Assembly: GCF_014643375.1 (NCBI RefSeq)
Contig: NZ_BMJJ01000010.1
Location: 101,093 to 165,092, forward strand
Source: Aureimonas glaciei
GTDB taxonomy: Bacteria; Pseudomonadota; Alphaproteobacteria; Rhizobiales; Rhizobiaceae
Reading direction: 5' to 3'
Length of the DNA stretch: 64,000 bases
In this document: positions 36,489-44,361 of the stretch, piece by piece
How the letters are laid out: each line of letters starts with the position of its first letter
Position numbering within the stretch: the stretch's first letter is position 1
Position numbers and translations under genes: made by a program
Notes under the pieces: generated by a model
What the model saw: the letters and a program-made list of their open reading frames with translations, nothing else
Told to the model about the DNA's origin: nothing
Database searches by the model: none

Positions 36489-37010
36489 ATGTCCATAGCG
36501 CGAACTGACCGGCTTCCACCCTTGCTTTCGGGCCTCGGCGGCCTCCTTCTTGGCTTGGCCGCGTTGACGTCTCCAGCGGCGGCCCAGACCGCCGGTGCGG
36601 CGGAGTGCGCTGCGACGGAGACCATGCGCGGCGGCAAGAACAATTTCGTCGCCGACGCGCCTTTGGTGGACAATCTCGGCAAGGGCTTCGTCGTCTCCGG
36701 CACCGTCCGGAAGGCCGGCTCCTGCGAGGGCCTCGGCAATGTCCGGGTGCAGATCTGGGCGTCGACCGAGCGCGGTGGCGAAGGCGAGGCCAGCAACCGT
36801 GGCAGCGTGATGACGGCGGCCGACGGCACCTATCGCCTGGAGACCTCGCCGATCGTTCCCAATTTCGGCCAGGCGCATATTCACATGTCCTATGACGACG
36901 AGGCTTTCGAGCCGGTCTTCCTGCGCCCCCTCTTGAAGAGCCGGGAGGACACGAGCATCGCCGTCGACTTTAATCTGGCCCCGGTCGCCGATGACGCGGC
37001 GGGCAGCTGA
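36489..37010 (+). CDS. Secreted intradiol ring-cleavage dioxygenase-like protein
   Basis: A 173-residue protein with a signal peptide (cleavage near PAAAQ-TA). The fold is that of the intradiol dioxygenase core: GFVVSGTVRKAGSCEGLGNV, RVQIWAST, DGTYRLETSPI and GQAHIHMSY. Of the four iron ligands of the family, Tyr115 and His130/His132 have clear counterparts, but the segment after IWAST reads ERGGEGEAS and lacks the usual first Tyr. Start 36489 follows AGGAGA. It overlaps the next gene by 20 bases. It may bind iron without catechol dioxygenase activity, or act on an unusual substrate. Confidence 0.75.
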   Translation: MSIARTDRLPPLLSGLGGLLLGLAALTSPAAAQTAGAAECAATETMRGGKNNFVADAPLVDNLGKGFVVSGTVRKAGSCEGLGNVRVQIWASTERGGEGEASNRGSVMTAADGTYRLETSPIVPNFGQAHIHMSYDDEAFEPVFLRPLLKSREDTSIAVDFNLAPVADDAAGS

Positions 37011-37608
37011 ACCGCTCGCCCGCGCCACGCTCTGGCTCGTCGTGGCGGCGGTCGCCCTCGTGCCTCTGGGGGTGGCCGTGGCGAGCCCATTGCAAGCCAG
37101 CCGCGATGCGCTGTGGATCACGGGCGGCCTCGCCGGCGTCCTCGCTCTGGTGCTGCTGTTCCTGCAGCCCCTCCTGATCGATGGCCTCCTGCCCTTCGTG
37201 CGAGGCCTCGCGCAGCGGCGCTGGCACCGCTGGATCGGCCTGGCGCTCACGGGCCTCGTCATGCTGCATGTCGGGGGACTCTATCTCACCAGTCCGGAAG
37301 ACATCGTCGACGCCCTCCTACTGGTGTCGCCGACGCCCTTTGCCGTCTATGGCGTGATCGGGTTCTGGGCGGTGATCGTGACGGCCTGCCTCGCCGCCTT
37401 CCGCCGGCGGCTGCGCCCGCGCCTCTGGCAGGTGGTCCATTCCGTCCTCGCCGCGACGATCGTGGTCGCGAGCGTCGTCCATGCCGTTCTCATCGAGGGC
37501 GTGATGGGGGACATGTCCAAGCTGGTCCTGTCGGTGTTCACGGTCGTCGCGGCCGGCGCCGTGCTCCTGAAGACCGTGCTGGGCCGCCGGCTCGCGACCG
37601 GTCGGTGA
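36991..37608 (+). CDS. Ferric reductase-like transmembrane protein
   Basis: A 205-residue membrane protein with about five to six helices. Four His residues fall in two pairs with equal spacing, H79/H93 and H150/H164 (RWHRWIG..MLHVGG; WQVVHS..SVVHAV), as expected for two b-type hemes stacked across the membrane in the ferric-reductase/NOX/YedZ domain. No FAD or NAD domain is attached, so an external electron donor or acceptor is needed. It overlaps the secreted dioxygenase-like gene by 20 bases, which suggests an electron-transfer partnership. Confidence 0.75.
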   Translation: MTRRAAEPLARATLWLVVAAVALVPLGVAVASPLQASRDALWITGGLAGVLALVLLFLQPLLIDGLLPFVRGLAQRRWHRWIGLALTGLVMLHVGGLYLTSPEDIVDALLLVSPTPFAVYGVIGFWAVIVTACLAAFRRRLRPRLWQVVHSVLAATIVVASVVHAVLIEGVMGDMSKLVLSVFTVVAAGAVLLKTVLGRRLATGR

Positions 37609-37780
37609 CGCCCGGCGGGACCGGCCTGCCTGTTCCCGGGTGAGGGGGGCGAGCGCCGGGTCCCCATGAAGATGGCGTTGTCGGCGACGCCCGAAACGGA
37701 AAGGGTGGAGCCCGGCAGCGGCACGGTCTGACCGGTCCGCTGACCTCGCTTCATACTCCGAACCGGACGGGAGACCCCGC

Positions 37781-38050
37781 ATGGCTGCCAGACCTTGCCT
37801 CGCGCTTTTCTTCGTGCTCGTCGCCGCTTCCGCCGCGGGCGCGCAGGAGCGCTTTGCCGCCGCCGACCAGAATGGCGACCGCAAGCTCGATGTCACTGAA
37901 TTCAAAGTGCTGATCGACAGCGTGGCCGCCGGCGGCCAGGGCATGGCGATCAAGGTCAAGCGGCTGCAGCGCTACGACACCGCCTTTGCCCGGCTCGACG
38001 CGAACCAGGACGGGTTTGTTTCCGTCAGCGAGCTCGCCGCCCTGCAATGA
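37781..38050 (+). CDS. Secreted EF-hand protein
   Basis: An 89-residue protein with a signal peptide (cleavage near GAQE). Two EF-hand loops are visible: D29-x-N31-x-D33-x-K35-x-D37-x-x-E40 and D73-x-N75-x-D77-x-F79-x-S81-x-x-E84. Both have acidic residues at positions 1, 5 and 12, so both should bind calcium. A linker helix (about 44-70) separates them. It lies 172 bases after the ferric-reductase-like gene and before a two-component pair, on the same strand. Confidence 0.8.
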   Translation: MAARPCLALFFVLVAASAAGAQERFAAADQNGDRKLDVTEFKVLIDSVAAGGQGMAIKVKRLQRYDTAFARLDANQDGFVSVSELAALQ

Positions 38051-38236
38051 GGGCATGAAGCGGCCGACCGTCGGCCGTTCTTGAGCCCGGTCGCCTCCCG
38101 CGTATACATTGACTGGCATCGGCTCAGGCTTGAACTTTGGGCTCGGCGAGCCGGCGACCGGCAGCAGCGTTTGGTCGCTGAGAAGACGCTGCGCGCGATG
38201 GCCGTCGGGGAAGGCCGACCGAAGAAGGGGAAGGGC

Positions 38237-38920
38237 ATGGAAGCCCAGCGCGACGGCCCCGATCGCCATTCCGGCACGGTTCTCGTGGTGGAGGACGACG
38301 GGCCGACGCGTCAACGTCTGGCCGACGCCCTGCGCAGCGGATCGCGCTATGTCGCGCAGGAGGCTGCCAACCTCGCGGAGGCCCGCGCCTGGCTTGCCGC
38401 CGGGCCCCTCGACGCCCTCTTGGTCGACCTTCATCTGCCCGATGGCCATGGGACCGAGCTGATCGGCGAGACGCGCCGGCTTTCCCCGGGCACGCAGATC
38501 ATGGTGATCTCGGTCTTTGGCGACGAGGAGAGCATCATCTCCGCCATCGAGGAGGGCGCCAGCGGCTATCTCCTCAAGGACGCGCTGCCGGCCGACATCG
38601 CCGGCAGCGTCGCCCAGCTGCTCGACGGGCAGGCGCCGCTCTCGGCGGCGGCCGCCCGCTTCATCGTCCGGCGGCTGCAGGGGGACCGGACCGGGCTTCC
38701 GGCCGCGCCGACGGCACCGGCGGCCCGCCTGACGCCGCGCGAGACAGACATCCTCTGGGGGATCGCCAAGGGCTGTAGCTATGCCGAGATCGCCACGCAT
38801 CTCGGTATTTCGCGGCAGACCGTGCCCGGCTACATCAAGACCATCTATCGCAAGCTGCAGGTCAACCGGCGCGGCGAAGCGGTCTTCGAGGCGGTTCAGC
38901 AGGGGCTGATCCGGCTGTGA
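38237..38920 (+). CDS. LuxR-type response regulator
   Basis: A 227-residue regulator. The receiver domain (about 13-128) has the acidic pocket at 20-21, phospho-acceptor Asp64 (LLVDLHLPDG) and Lys114 (GYLLKDALP). The LuxR-type helix-turn-helix (about 160-225) includes RLTPRETDILWGIAKGCSYA and GISRQTVPGYIKTIYRKLQV. The start at 38237 follows AAGGGGAAGGGC. Four bases separate it from the sensor kinase, its evident partner. Targets may include the upstream redox-like genes or others. Confidence 0.88.
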   Translation: MEAQRDGPDRHSGTVLVVEDDGPTRQRLADALRSGSRYVAQEAANLAEARAWLAAGPLDALLVDLHLPDGHGTELIGETRRLSPGTQIMVISVFGDEESIISAIEEGASGYLLKDALPADIAGSVAQLLDGQAPLSAAAARFIVRRLQGDRTGLPAAPTAPAARLTPRETDILWGIAKGCSYAEIATHLGISRQTVPGYIKTIYRKLQVNRRGEAVFEAVQQGLIRL

Positions 38921-38924
38921 CCCC

Positions 38925-40838
38925 ATGACGAGCGACGTCCTGCCGAACCATGCGCCGGCGGCCGAGGCCGGCCGACGGCGCATGGTCGTCGCCTATCTGC
39001 TGTTGCAAGCCTTGGCCGCGCTGGCCTGTGCGGTGATCCTGACCCAGACGCCGCCTATTCCGCCGGAGCGCTACCGGATCGCCGAGGCGATGTTCAGCGT
39101 GGGCGATGCGCCGGCCGAGGCTGTTGCTCTGCCCCATGAGACGGCGCGCCAGAAGGCGCCGGCGCTGGAATTCCGCTACGACTTCCAGTTCGAGCACCCC
39201 TCGTTTCCGACGGATGACGCCTGGTCGATTTTCGTGCCGCGTTTTGCCAGCGGCGTCGAGATTGCCCTCAACGGTGCGGTGCTGGCCGACAGCCGGCGCG
39301 ACCCGCTTGCCGCGCGCCTCGACCGCAATACGCCGCTGATCGTGTCGCTTCCCTCGCCGCTGCTGCGCGATGGGCGCAATGACGCGACGCTTCGCCTGTT
39401 CACGCCGGCGCCGCTGGGGGGCTTTCTCAGCGCCGTCTATGTCGGGCCGGACGCGGCGCTCCGCCCGGCCTTCGAGCAGCGCCTGCTCATCTTCGTCACC
39501 CTGCCGCTGGTGCTGACCAGCTGCCAGGCGATGCTGGCGGCGATCCTCGCCGTCATGTGGCTGAAGCGCCGCCGCGAACCGGCCTACGGCGCGCTGGCGG
39601 CGGCGATGATCACCGGCGTCGTCCAGGCCGTCGCGGTGCCGCCGGATCCTTCCAGCTTCGCCGCGGCAAGCCCGGTGCTGACGGCGGCCCCGGCTCTGGA
39701 AGGCGCCTGGGTCCTGCTCTTTCTGATCTATTATCTCGGGATGCGGCCCGGTCGCTGGATCTGGTTGGCCTTCCTGCCGGGGGTCTTGCTGGCGCTCCTG
39801 TGCGTGTTCGCCGGTCCGGACGTCGCGCGGGGCGGCCATATCCTCTTGGGGCTGCCGGCCGTCGGCCTCTTTCTGGTGCTGATTTCCGCCGTGACCGCCT
39901 GGCGGGTCCTTCGGCACGGCGATGCCGACGCGCTGCTCCTGTCGCCGCCCGCCCTCGTGGTGCTGATCTTCTGGGGGCACGACATGCTGAGCCTGAGCGG
40001 CGTTCTCGCCGATACCCGGATCTTCCTGGCCCGCCTGTCTTATTCCGCCTTCGTCGTGGCCATCGGTGCCGGCCTCACCTGGCGCTTCGCCAATGCCCTC
40101 AACGCCGTCGACGGCTTTGCCGAGCGCCTGCGGCAACGGGTGCGCGAGGCCGAAACGGAACTGGAGGCCAGTCTGAGGCGCGAGGAGTCCCGCGCGCGGC
40201 TGGCGGCGCTGGGGCAGGAGCGGATGCGCCTGATGCGCGATCTGCACGACGGGCTGGGCGGCCACCTCGTCAGCATGGTCGCGCTCAGCGAAAAGATCGG
40301 GGCCGAAGGCGACAGGATCCGGGGCACCGCGGCGCTGGCGCTCAGCGACCTGCGCAACGTGATCGACGCCATGGACGACGTCGACGGCGACATCATGCTG
40401 ATCCTCGGGGCCTGGCGCGAGCGCGTCGCCGCGCGGCTGCGGGCGCACGGCATGGGGCTGGACTGGCAGCTTAAAAGCCCGTCAGGGTTGCCGCTCGCCG
40501 ACAATCTGGAGCCCCGGCATGTCATCCACATCCTGCGCCTCCTGGAGGAGGCGGTCACCAATGCGGTGAAGCATTCGGGCGCCAGCCTGGTCCGAATCAG
40601 CCTGGAAACCGTCGACAGCGGCAGCGAGCCGCCGCACGGGCGCATCGTCGTCGAGGACGAGGGACGGGGTTTTGCCATGCCGGAGGATCCGGCGGAGAAA
40701 CGGCCCCCGACCGGGCGCGGACTGGCCAGCATGCGCCAACGGGCTTTTCTCTGCGGCGTCAGGCTGACGCTGTCCTCGGACGGCGCCGGAACGCGCGTCA
40801 TCCTCGACCTGCCGGCACGGTTTGTCCCGACAGCCTGA
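38925..40838 (+). CDS. Sensor histidine kinase with 7TM sensory module (NarX/DesK-type kinase core)
   Basis: A 637-residue membrane kinase. One N-terminal helix (about 20-42) is followed by a beta-rich periplasmic domain (about 50-175), then a set of seven helices (about 180-385), a layout of 7TMR-DISM receptors. A coiled linker leads to the HisKA_3 dimerisation region with phospho-His441 in MRDLHDGLGGHLVSM and an HATPase_c domain (EEAVTNAVKHSGAS; VEDEGRGF; GRGLASMRQRA). HisKA_3 kinases pair with LuxR-type regulators, matching the gene before it. The signal is unknown; the periplasmic domain suggests a carbohydrate or other extracellular ligand. Confidence 0.87.
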   Translation: MTSDVLPNHAPAAEAGRRRMVVAYLLLQALAALACAVILTQTPPIPPERYRIAEAMFSVGDAPAEAVALPHETARQKAPALEFRYDFQFEHPSFPTDDAWSIFVPRFASGVEIALNGAVLADSRRDPLAARLDRNTPLIVSLPSPLLRDGRNDATLRLFTPAPLGGFLSAVYVGPDAALRPAFEQRLLIFVTLPLVLTSCQAMLAAILAVMWLKRRREPAYGALAAAMITGVVQAVAVPPDPSSFAAASPVLTAAPALEGAWVLLFLIYYLGMRPGRWIWLAFLPGVLLALLCVFAGPDVARGGHILLGLPAVGLFLVLISAVTAWRVLRHGDADALLLSPPALVVLIFWGHDMLSLSGVLADTRIFLARLSYSAFVVAIGAGLTWRFANALNAVDGFAERLRQRVREAETELEASLRREESRARLAALGQERMRLMRDLHDGLGGHLVSMVALSEKIGAEGDRIRGTAALALSDLRNVIDAMDDVDGDIMLILGAWRERVAARLRAHGMGLDWQLKSPSGLPLADNLEPRHVIHILRLLEEAVTNAVKHSGASLVRISLETVDSGSEPPHGRIVVEDEGRGFAMPEDPAEKRPPTGRGLASMRQRAFLCGVRLTLSSDGAGTRVILDLPARFVPTA

Positions 40839-40869
40839 GTCGGCGGGGTCACCGACCCTTCCGGAACAG

Positions 40870-40909
40870 GGCCGCTCCGGATTCGCCCGGTCCCTCCCGG
40901 AGGGCGGCC
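40870..40909. terminator. Hairpin between convergent genes
   Basis: GGCCGCTCCGG (40870-40880) can pair with CCGGAGGGCGGCC (40897-40909) with a two-base bulge. It lies between the kinase stop and the convergent stop of the small secreted protein gene, a suitable place for a bidirectional terminator. No T-run is present on either strand. Confidence 0.4.
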
Positions 40910-40921
40910 GATCCCCGATCG

Positions 40922-41248
40922 TCAGCGGCGGCCGACGCGGTTGACCGGTCCGCCGCGGTTGGCGGGCGTTCCCGGACGCACGCCGACGCCGCGCGCGCCG
41001 ACCCCGACGCCGTAGCGCGGCGCGACGACCCCGACGCGCGGGGTGGCCACGACCGCGCGCGGGACGACCACGGGTGCGGCGACGACGGGCGCCACCCGCA
41101 CGACGCCCGGTGCCGCCACGCAGCCTTTGGGCACGCCGACGGTCTTGCAGTAGACCACAGCATCGGCTGACGTCGGCGCCAGCACGAAGGCGGCGAACGA
41201 GGCCATGCAGGCGAACGTCCTTCTGAGTGTCTGGCGCGACGCGGTCAT
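40922..41248 (-). CDS. Small secreted Val/Pro/Gly-rich protein
   Basis: A 108-residue protein with a signal peptide ending near TSADA. Two Cys follow closely (YCKTVGVPKGC), likely a disulfide. The rest is low-complexity (VAAPVVVPRAVVATPRVGVV) and ends in the motif GVRPGTPANRGGPVNRVGRR, which I recognise as recurring in hypothetical proteins of Rhizobiales. The start at 41248 is preceded by GGAAGGACAG. Function is unknown; composition suggests a surface or periplasmic role. Confidence 0.7.
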   Translation of the reverse strand: MTASRQTLRRTFACMASFAAFVLAPTSADAVVYCKTVGVPKGCVAAPGVVRVAPVVAAPVVVPRAVVATPRVGVVAPRYGVGVGARGVGVRPGTPANRGGPVNRVGRR

Positions 41249-41531
41249 GATCTGTCCTTCCCTGTGGCCGTGGCGACGTGTCACGGGACCATTCTGAGAC
41301 GGACGGGAAGGGCCGCCTACGCCATGAAGATGGGGATCGGCGCGCGGGGCGCCGGCAGCGCTTCCGACTTTCCAGGCGTCGCCGGACCGGAGCGGTCGGG
41401 GGCGAAACGAGGGGCCGGCACGAAGGACCGTTCAGCGGAGAGGCCTCGGCCTGACCATGCCGTTGCGGCGCCGATGGGCGGGGCCAGACATGGTGCCCTC
41501 GGGTGAGATAACGGCCGCTGCGCGAAAATTG

Positions 41532-41616
41532 TGGTGCGGGCGGTCGGAATCGAACCGACACTCCTTGCGGAACCGGATTTTGAGTCCGGCGCGTCTACCA
41601 ATTCCACCACGCCCGC
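41532..41616 (-). tRNA. tRNA-Leu (anticodon CAA)
   Basis: 85 bases read on the minus strand, starting GCGGGCGTGGTGGAATTGG and ending CCGCCCGCACCA. The seven-base acceptor stem (GCGGGCG/CGCCCGC), anticodon stem-loop CCGGA-CTCAAAA-TCCGG with CAA at 34-36, a class-II variable arm and the T-loop GGTTCGATTCC are all present. CCA is encoded. It decodes UUG. No attachment-site duplication or integrase was seen beside it. Confidence 0.95.
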
Positions 41617-41832
41617 ACGGCGCGGACCCGAGGCTCAGCGGCTCCGGGTCGGCGCCGTCTCCTATACGATACATGGCGCGCCATGGCCAGATGGCGTGCT
41701 GGCGCGCGACGCTTTTCCGGGCGGTGGGCAAAATCCGCCGGCGGGCTGTTCGCGGAGACACCGGCGGTGCTAGAGCAGGGCCGATTCGATCCCGGCCGGG
41801 GCTCCCCGGTTCGTCCCAGGAAGGCAAGCAGG

Positions 41833-42360
41833 ATGGCAGCTCTCTCCGGCCTCGCCCGGCCCACAGGTACGATGCAGACGATGGCCGCCGCGGTGCTTCT
41901 CGTCGGCGCGGCCGCGACGGTGGGAACGGCGCTCCTGTTCGAGCATGTCGGGGGCTACATTCCCTGCGCGCTGTGCCTGCAGGAGCGCTGGCCCTATTAC
42001 ATCTCCATCGTCCTGGCCGCGCTGGCTCTGGTCGCGGCTGCCGGCCGGGCGCCGGGCCGGATCGTGCGGGGACTGCTCGCGCTGATCGGCCTCGCCATGC
42101 TGGTCGGCCTCGGTCTGGCGGTCTACCATTCCGGAGTCGAATGGCACTTCTGGGCCGGGCCTTCCGGCTGTGCCGCCGGGAATGCCGATCTATCCGGCGA
42201 TCTCCTGGCGACGATCGATACCATCCGGCCGCCGGCCTGCGACGAAGCGGCGGGCCGGTTCCTTGGGCTTTCCTTCGCCGGCTGGAACGTGCTGGCGTCG
42301 CTGCTGTTCTCGGCCATCGCCCTCGTCGCCGCGACGGGCCGCGCCGAGCGGCGCGCCTGA
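41833..42360 (+). CDS. dsbB: Disulfide bond formation protein B
   Basis: A 175-residue inner-membrane protein with four helices. The first periplasmic loop has the redox pair Cys45/Cys48 (PCALCLQERWPYY); the second has Cys113 and Cys136 (GPSGC; PPACDEA). These are the two pairs DsbB uses to pass electrons from DsbA to quinone. The start at 41833 follows GCAGG; upstream in-frame codons overlap the region near the tRNA. It is transcribed alone, and no dsbA is in the window. Confidence 0.88.
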   Translation: MAALSGLARPTGTMQTMAAAVLLVGAAATVGTALLFEHVGGYIPCALCLQERWPYYISIVLAALALVAAAGRAPGRIVRGLLALIGLAMLVGLGLAVYHSGVEWHFWAGPSGCAAGNADLSGDLLATIDTIRPPACDEAAGRFLGLSFAGWNVLASLLFSAIALVAATGRAERRA

Positions 42361-42366
42361 GGGCGG

Positions 42367-42645
42367 CTATTCGGGATTGGTCGCGTGATATTCGGCGAGG
42401 GCCTCGTCGATGCCGACGGTAGGACTGCCTGCATCATGCACCCCGGCAAGTGCTGCGGCGACCTCGTCAGAGACCGTCTCGGCCGTCGACAGGCCGGCAT
42501 TCGGCTCGTCCGTGATCGCAGCGGTCGCTTCCGCGGCATGCTCCACAGGGCTGACGACATCTGGCTCGGGCGGGTCGGGCAAATGATCGTGGCCGGCCGG
42601 AAGGGCGAGCGGCGGGACGGCCTCGGTGGCGGAGACGGCACTCAT
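42367..42645 (-). CDS. Small acidic hypothetical protein
   Basis: A 92-residue, Ala/Glu/Pro-rich protein with no predicted helix bundle or motif; it ends EALAEYHATNPE. The ATG at 42645 follows AAGGATCC. It lies tail-to-tail with dsbB (six bases apart) and upstream of nothing obvious. Composition suggests an intrinsically disordered protein. The reading frame stays open in a GC-rich region, so chance coding cannot be excluded. Confidence 0.45.
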   Translation of the reverse strand: MSAVSATEAVPPLALPAGHDHLPDPPEPDVVSPVEHAAEATAAITDEPNAGLSTAETVSDEVAAALAGVHDAGSPTVGIDEALAEYHATNPE

Positions 42646-42896
42646 GGCGGATCCTTGCGATAAATCGCTCGGGGAAAAGCTAGCCGCAGCACATCGGGAC
42701 GGCCTTGGCGCCGTTCCCTTTCCTGCCTTGTCCATCTGGCCGTTCCCCGGCGCAGACGTCGAAGACGACCTTTGTGCCCGGCCCCGCTTGCCCCGGACTG
42801 TGTCCGTGAGACGGCGGTGGGCCGCGGAGTGGCTAAAGCGACTAGGCGCTTTTGAGTAACCCGGCACCACATCGGCGCCCCACAGAAACCCCGCCG

Positions 42897-43457
42897 CTAC
42901 TCCGGGTCGAGCTCCGAATCCCAGTAGAGATAGTCCAGCCAGCTTTCGTGCAGGAAGTTCGGCGGGAACAGGCGGCCGTTGTTGTGCAGGTCGTGCACGG
43001 TCGGCTGGTAAGGCTTTTGGTAGGGCAGCATGCCCGCCTCGCGCGGCATCAGGCCGCCCTTCTTGAGATTGCAGGGCGAGCAGGCGGCGACGACGTTCTC
43101 CCAGGTGGTCAGTCCGCCCTTGGAGCGGGGAATGACGTGGTCGAAGGTCAGATCGTTCGGCGAGTGGCAGTACTGGCACTGGAAACGGTCGCGGAGGAAC
43201 ACGTTGAACCGCGTGAAGGCGGGATGCCGGGCCGGCTTCACATAGGATTTGAGGCAGACGACCGAGGGAAGCTGCATGCTGAAGGTCGGGCTGCGGACCG
43301 TCTGGTCGTATTCGGCAAGGATCGTCACCCGGTCGAGGAAGACGGCCTTGATCGCATCCTGCCAGCTCCACAGCGACAGCGGATAATAGCTCAGGGGTCG
43401 GAAGTCCGCGTTCAGAACCAGTGTCGGCGACAGGTTCTGAGCTACTGCAATCGTCAA
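42897..43457 (-). CDS. HNH endonuclease family protein
   Basis: A 186-residue protein of the HNH_5 group common in Alphaproteobacteria. The finger and active site are visible: CQYCHSPNDLTFDHVIPRSK (about 95-114) with the DH pair, GGLTTWENVVAACSPCNLKKG with the second Cys pair and the Asn. The N-terminus (TLVLNADFRPLSYYPLSLWS) is conserved in this family. It is a chromosomal stand-alone nuclease, probably in DNA repair or maintenance rather than a mobile element, as no such element is nearby. Confidence 0.87.
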   Translation of the reverse strand: MTIAVAQNLSPTLVLNADFRPLSYYPLSLWSWQDAIKAVFLDRVTILAEYDQTVRSPTFSMQLPSVVCLKSYVKPARHPAFTRFNVFLRDRFQCQYCHSPNDLTFDHVIPRSKGGLTTWENVVAACSPCNLKKGGLMPREAGMLPYQKPYQPTVHDLHNNGRLFPPNFLHESWLDYLYWDSELDPE

Positions 43458-43613
43458 GGACAGTCTCCTTCACATAACGACTTGCGTCTTCTTGCAGGAA
43501 CTATGGTGTCCTATCGTGTCGCCTTTGTGAAGCCTGCGCACCAAGCCCTGCAACGCTTGGCCGCAGAGAGGTCTCCTGCCTCAGGGAAAGGGTCGCTTCG
43601 GGCGGCCGGCGAA

Positions 43614-44285
43614 TCACGGCCGGGGGGCGGCATCGGCGACGACCGCGGTATCTGCGGGTGTCGCGTCGCGCCGGGTGAGCAAGGCGTAATAGCCCCAGAA
43701 CAGCCTGGCTGCCGCCGATCGGTGCGGCGCCCAGTCCCGGGCGAGCGCGACGAGCGGCTTCTCCTTCGGCCGCTCGGCGAGGCCGAGGCCGTGCGCCACC
43801 GCGATCTGCAGGGCGAGGTCGCCGGCCGGAAAAATGTCGGGATGGCCGGCCGAAAACAGCAGGAAGCATTCCGCCGTCCAAGGCCCGATGCCGGGCAAGG
43901 CGGTCAGTTCGCCGATCGCGTCGCCCGGAGACAGCTCGGTGATTCGCGCGAAATCCAGCCGGCCGTCGCGGCAGGCTTCGGCGAGCGCCAGCGTCGTCCT
44001 CTCCTTGCCGCGCGACATGCCGGCGAAGCGGAAGTCGGCGTCGGTGGCGGCGAGGATGGCGTGGGGGTCGTCGAGGTCCATGACGGCGCCAAGGCGCGTC
44101 AGGATCGCCGTGGCGCTCGCCCGCGACACCTGCTGGCCGACGACCATGCCGACGAGGCCCCGGAGGCCGCCGGGCGTGGCGCGAACGGGCAGGGGGCCGG
44201 CGATGTCGACGAGCGGCTCGAGGCGCGGATCGAGCCTTGCCAGCGCCGCGACTTCGCGCTCGATGTCGTCTTGCGTCAGGATCAT
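43614..44285 (-). CDS. DNA-3-methyladenine glycosylase II (AlkA-like)
   Basis: A 223-residue HhH-GPD superfamily base-excision enzyme. The helix-hairpin-helix is LTALPGIGPWTAEC (about 127-140) and the catalytic Asp is 156 in IFPAGDLALQ. The segment GMVVGQQVSRASATAIL near residue 46 is typical of AlkA homologues. The start at 44285 (MILTQDDIER) gives the normal short form without the E. coli N-terminal domain. It removes alkylated purines. It is divergent from gluQ with a 76-base gap. Confidence 0.85.
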   Translation of the reverse strand: MILTQDDIEREVAALARLDPRLEPLVDIAGPLPVRATPGGLRGLVGMVVGQQVSRASATAILTRLGAVMDLDDPHAILAATDADFRFAGMSRGKERTTLALAEACRDGRLDFARITELSPGDAIGELTALPGIGPWTAECFLLFSAGHPDIFPAGDLALQIAVAHGLGLAERPKEKPLVALARDWAPHRSAAARLFWGYYALLTRRDATPADTAVVADAAPRP

Positions 44286-44361
44286 CGCTGCCGCGCCCGG
44301 GTGCTTTGGCCTATATCCATGCCGCTGAATGCCTCGACGACACGGCCAAGGGCAAGCCCGC

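Noticed and set aside
41500-41700. Integration site of a genomic island at tRNA-Leu
   Set aside because: No integrase, no repeated 3' end of the tRNA and no compositional change beside it were seen.
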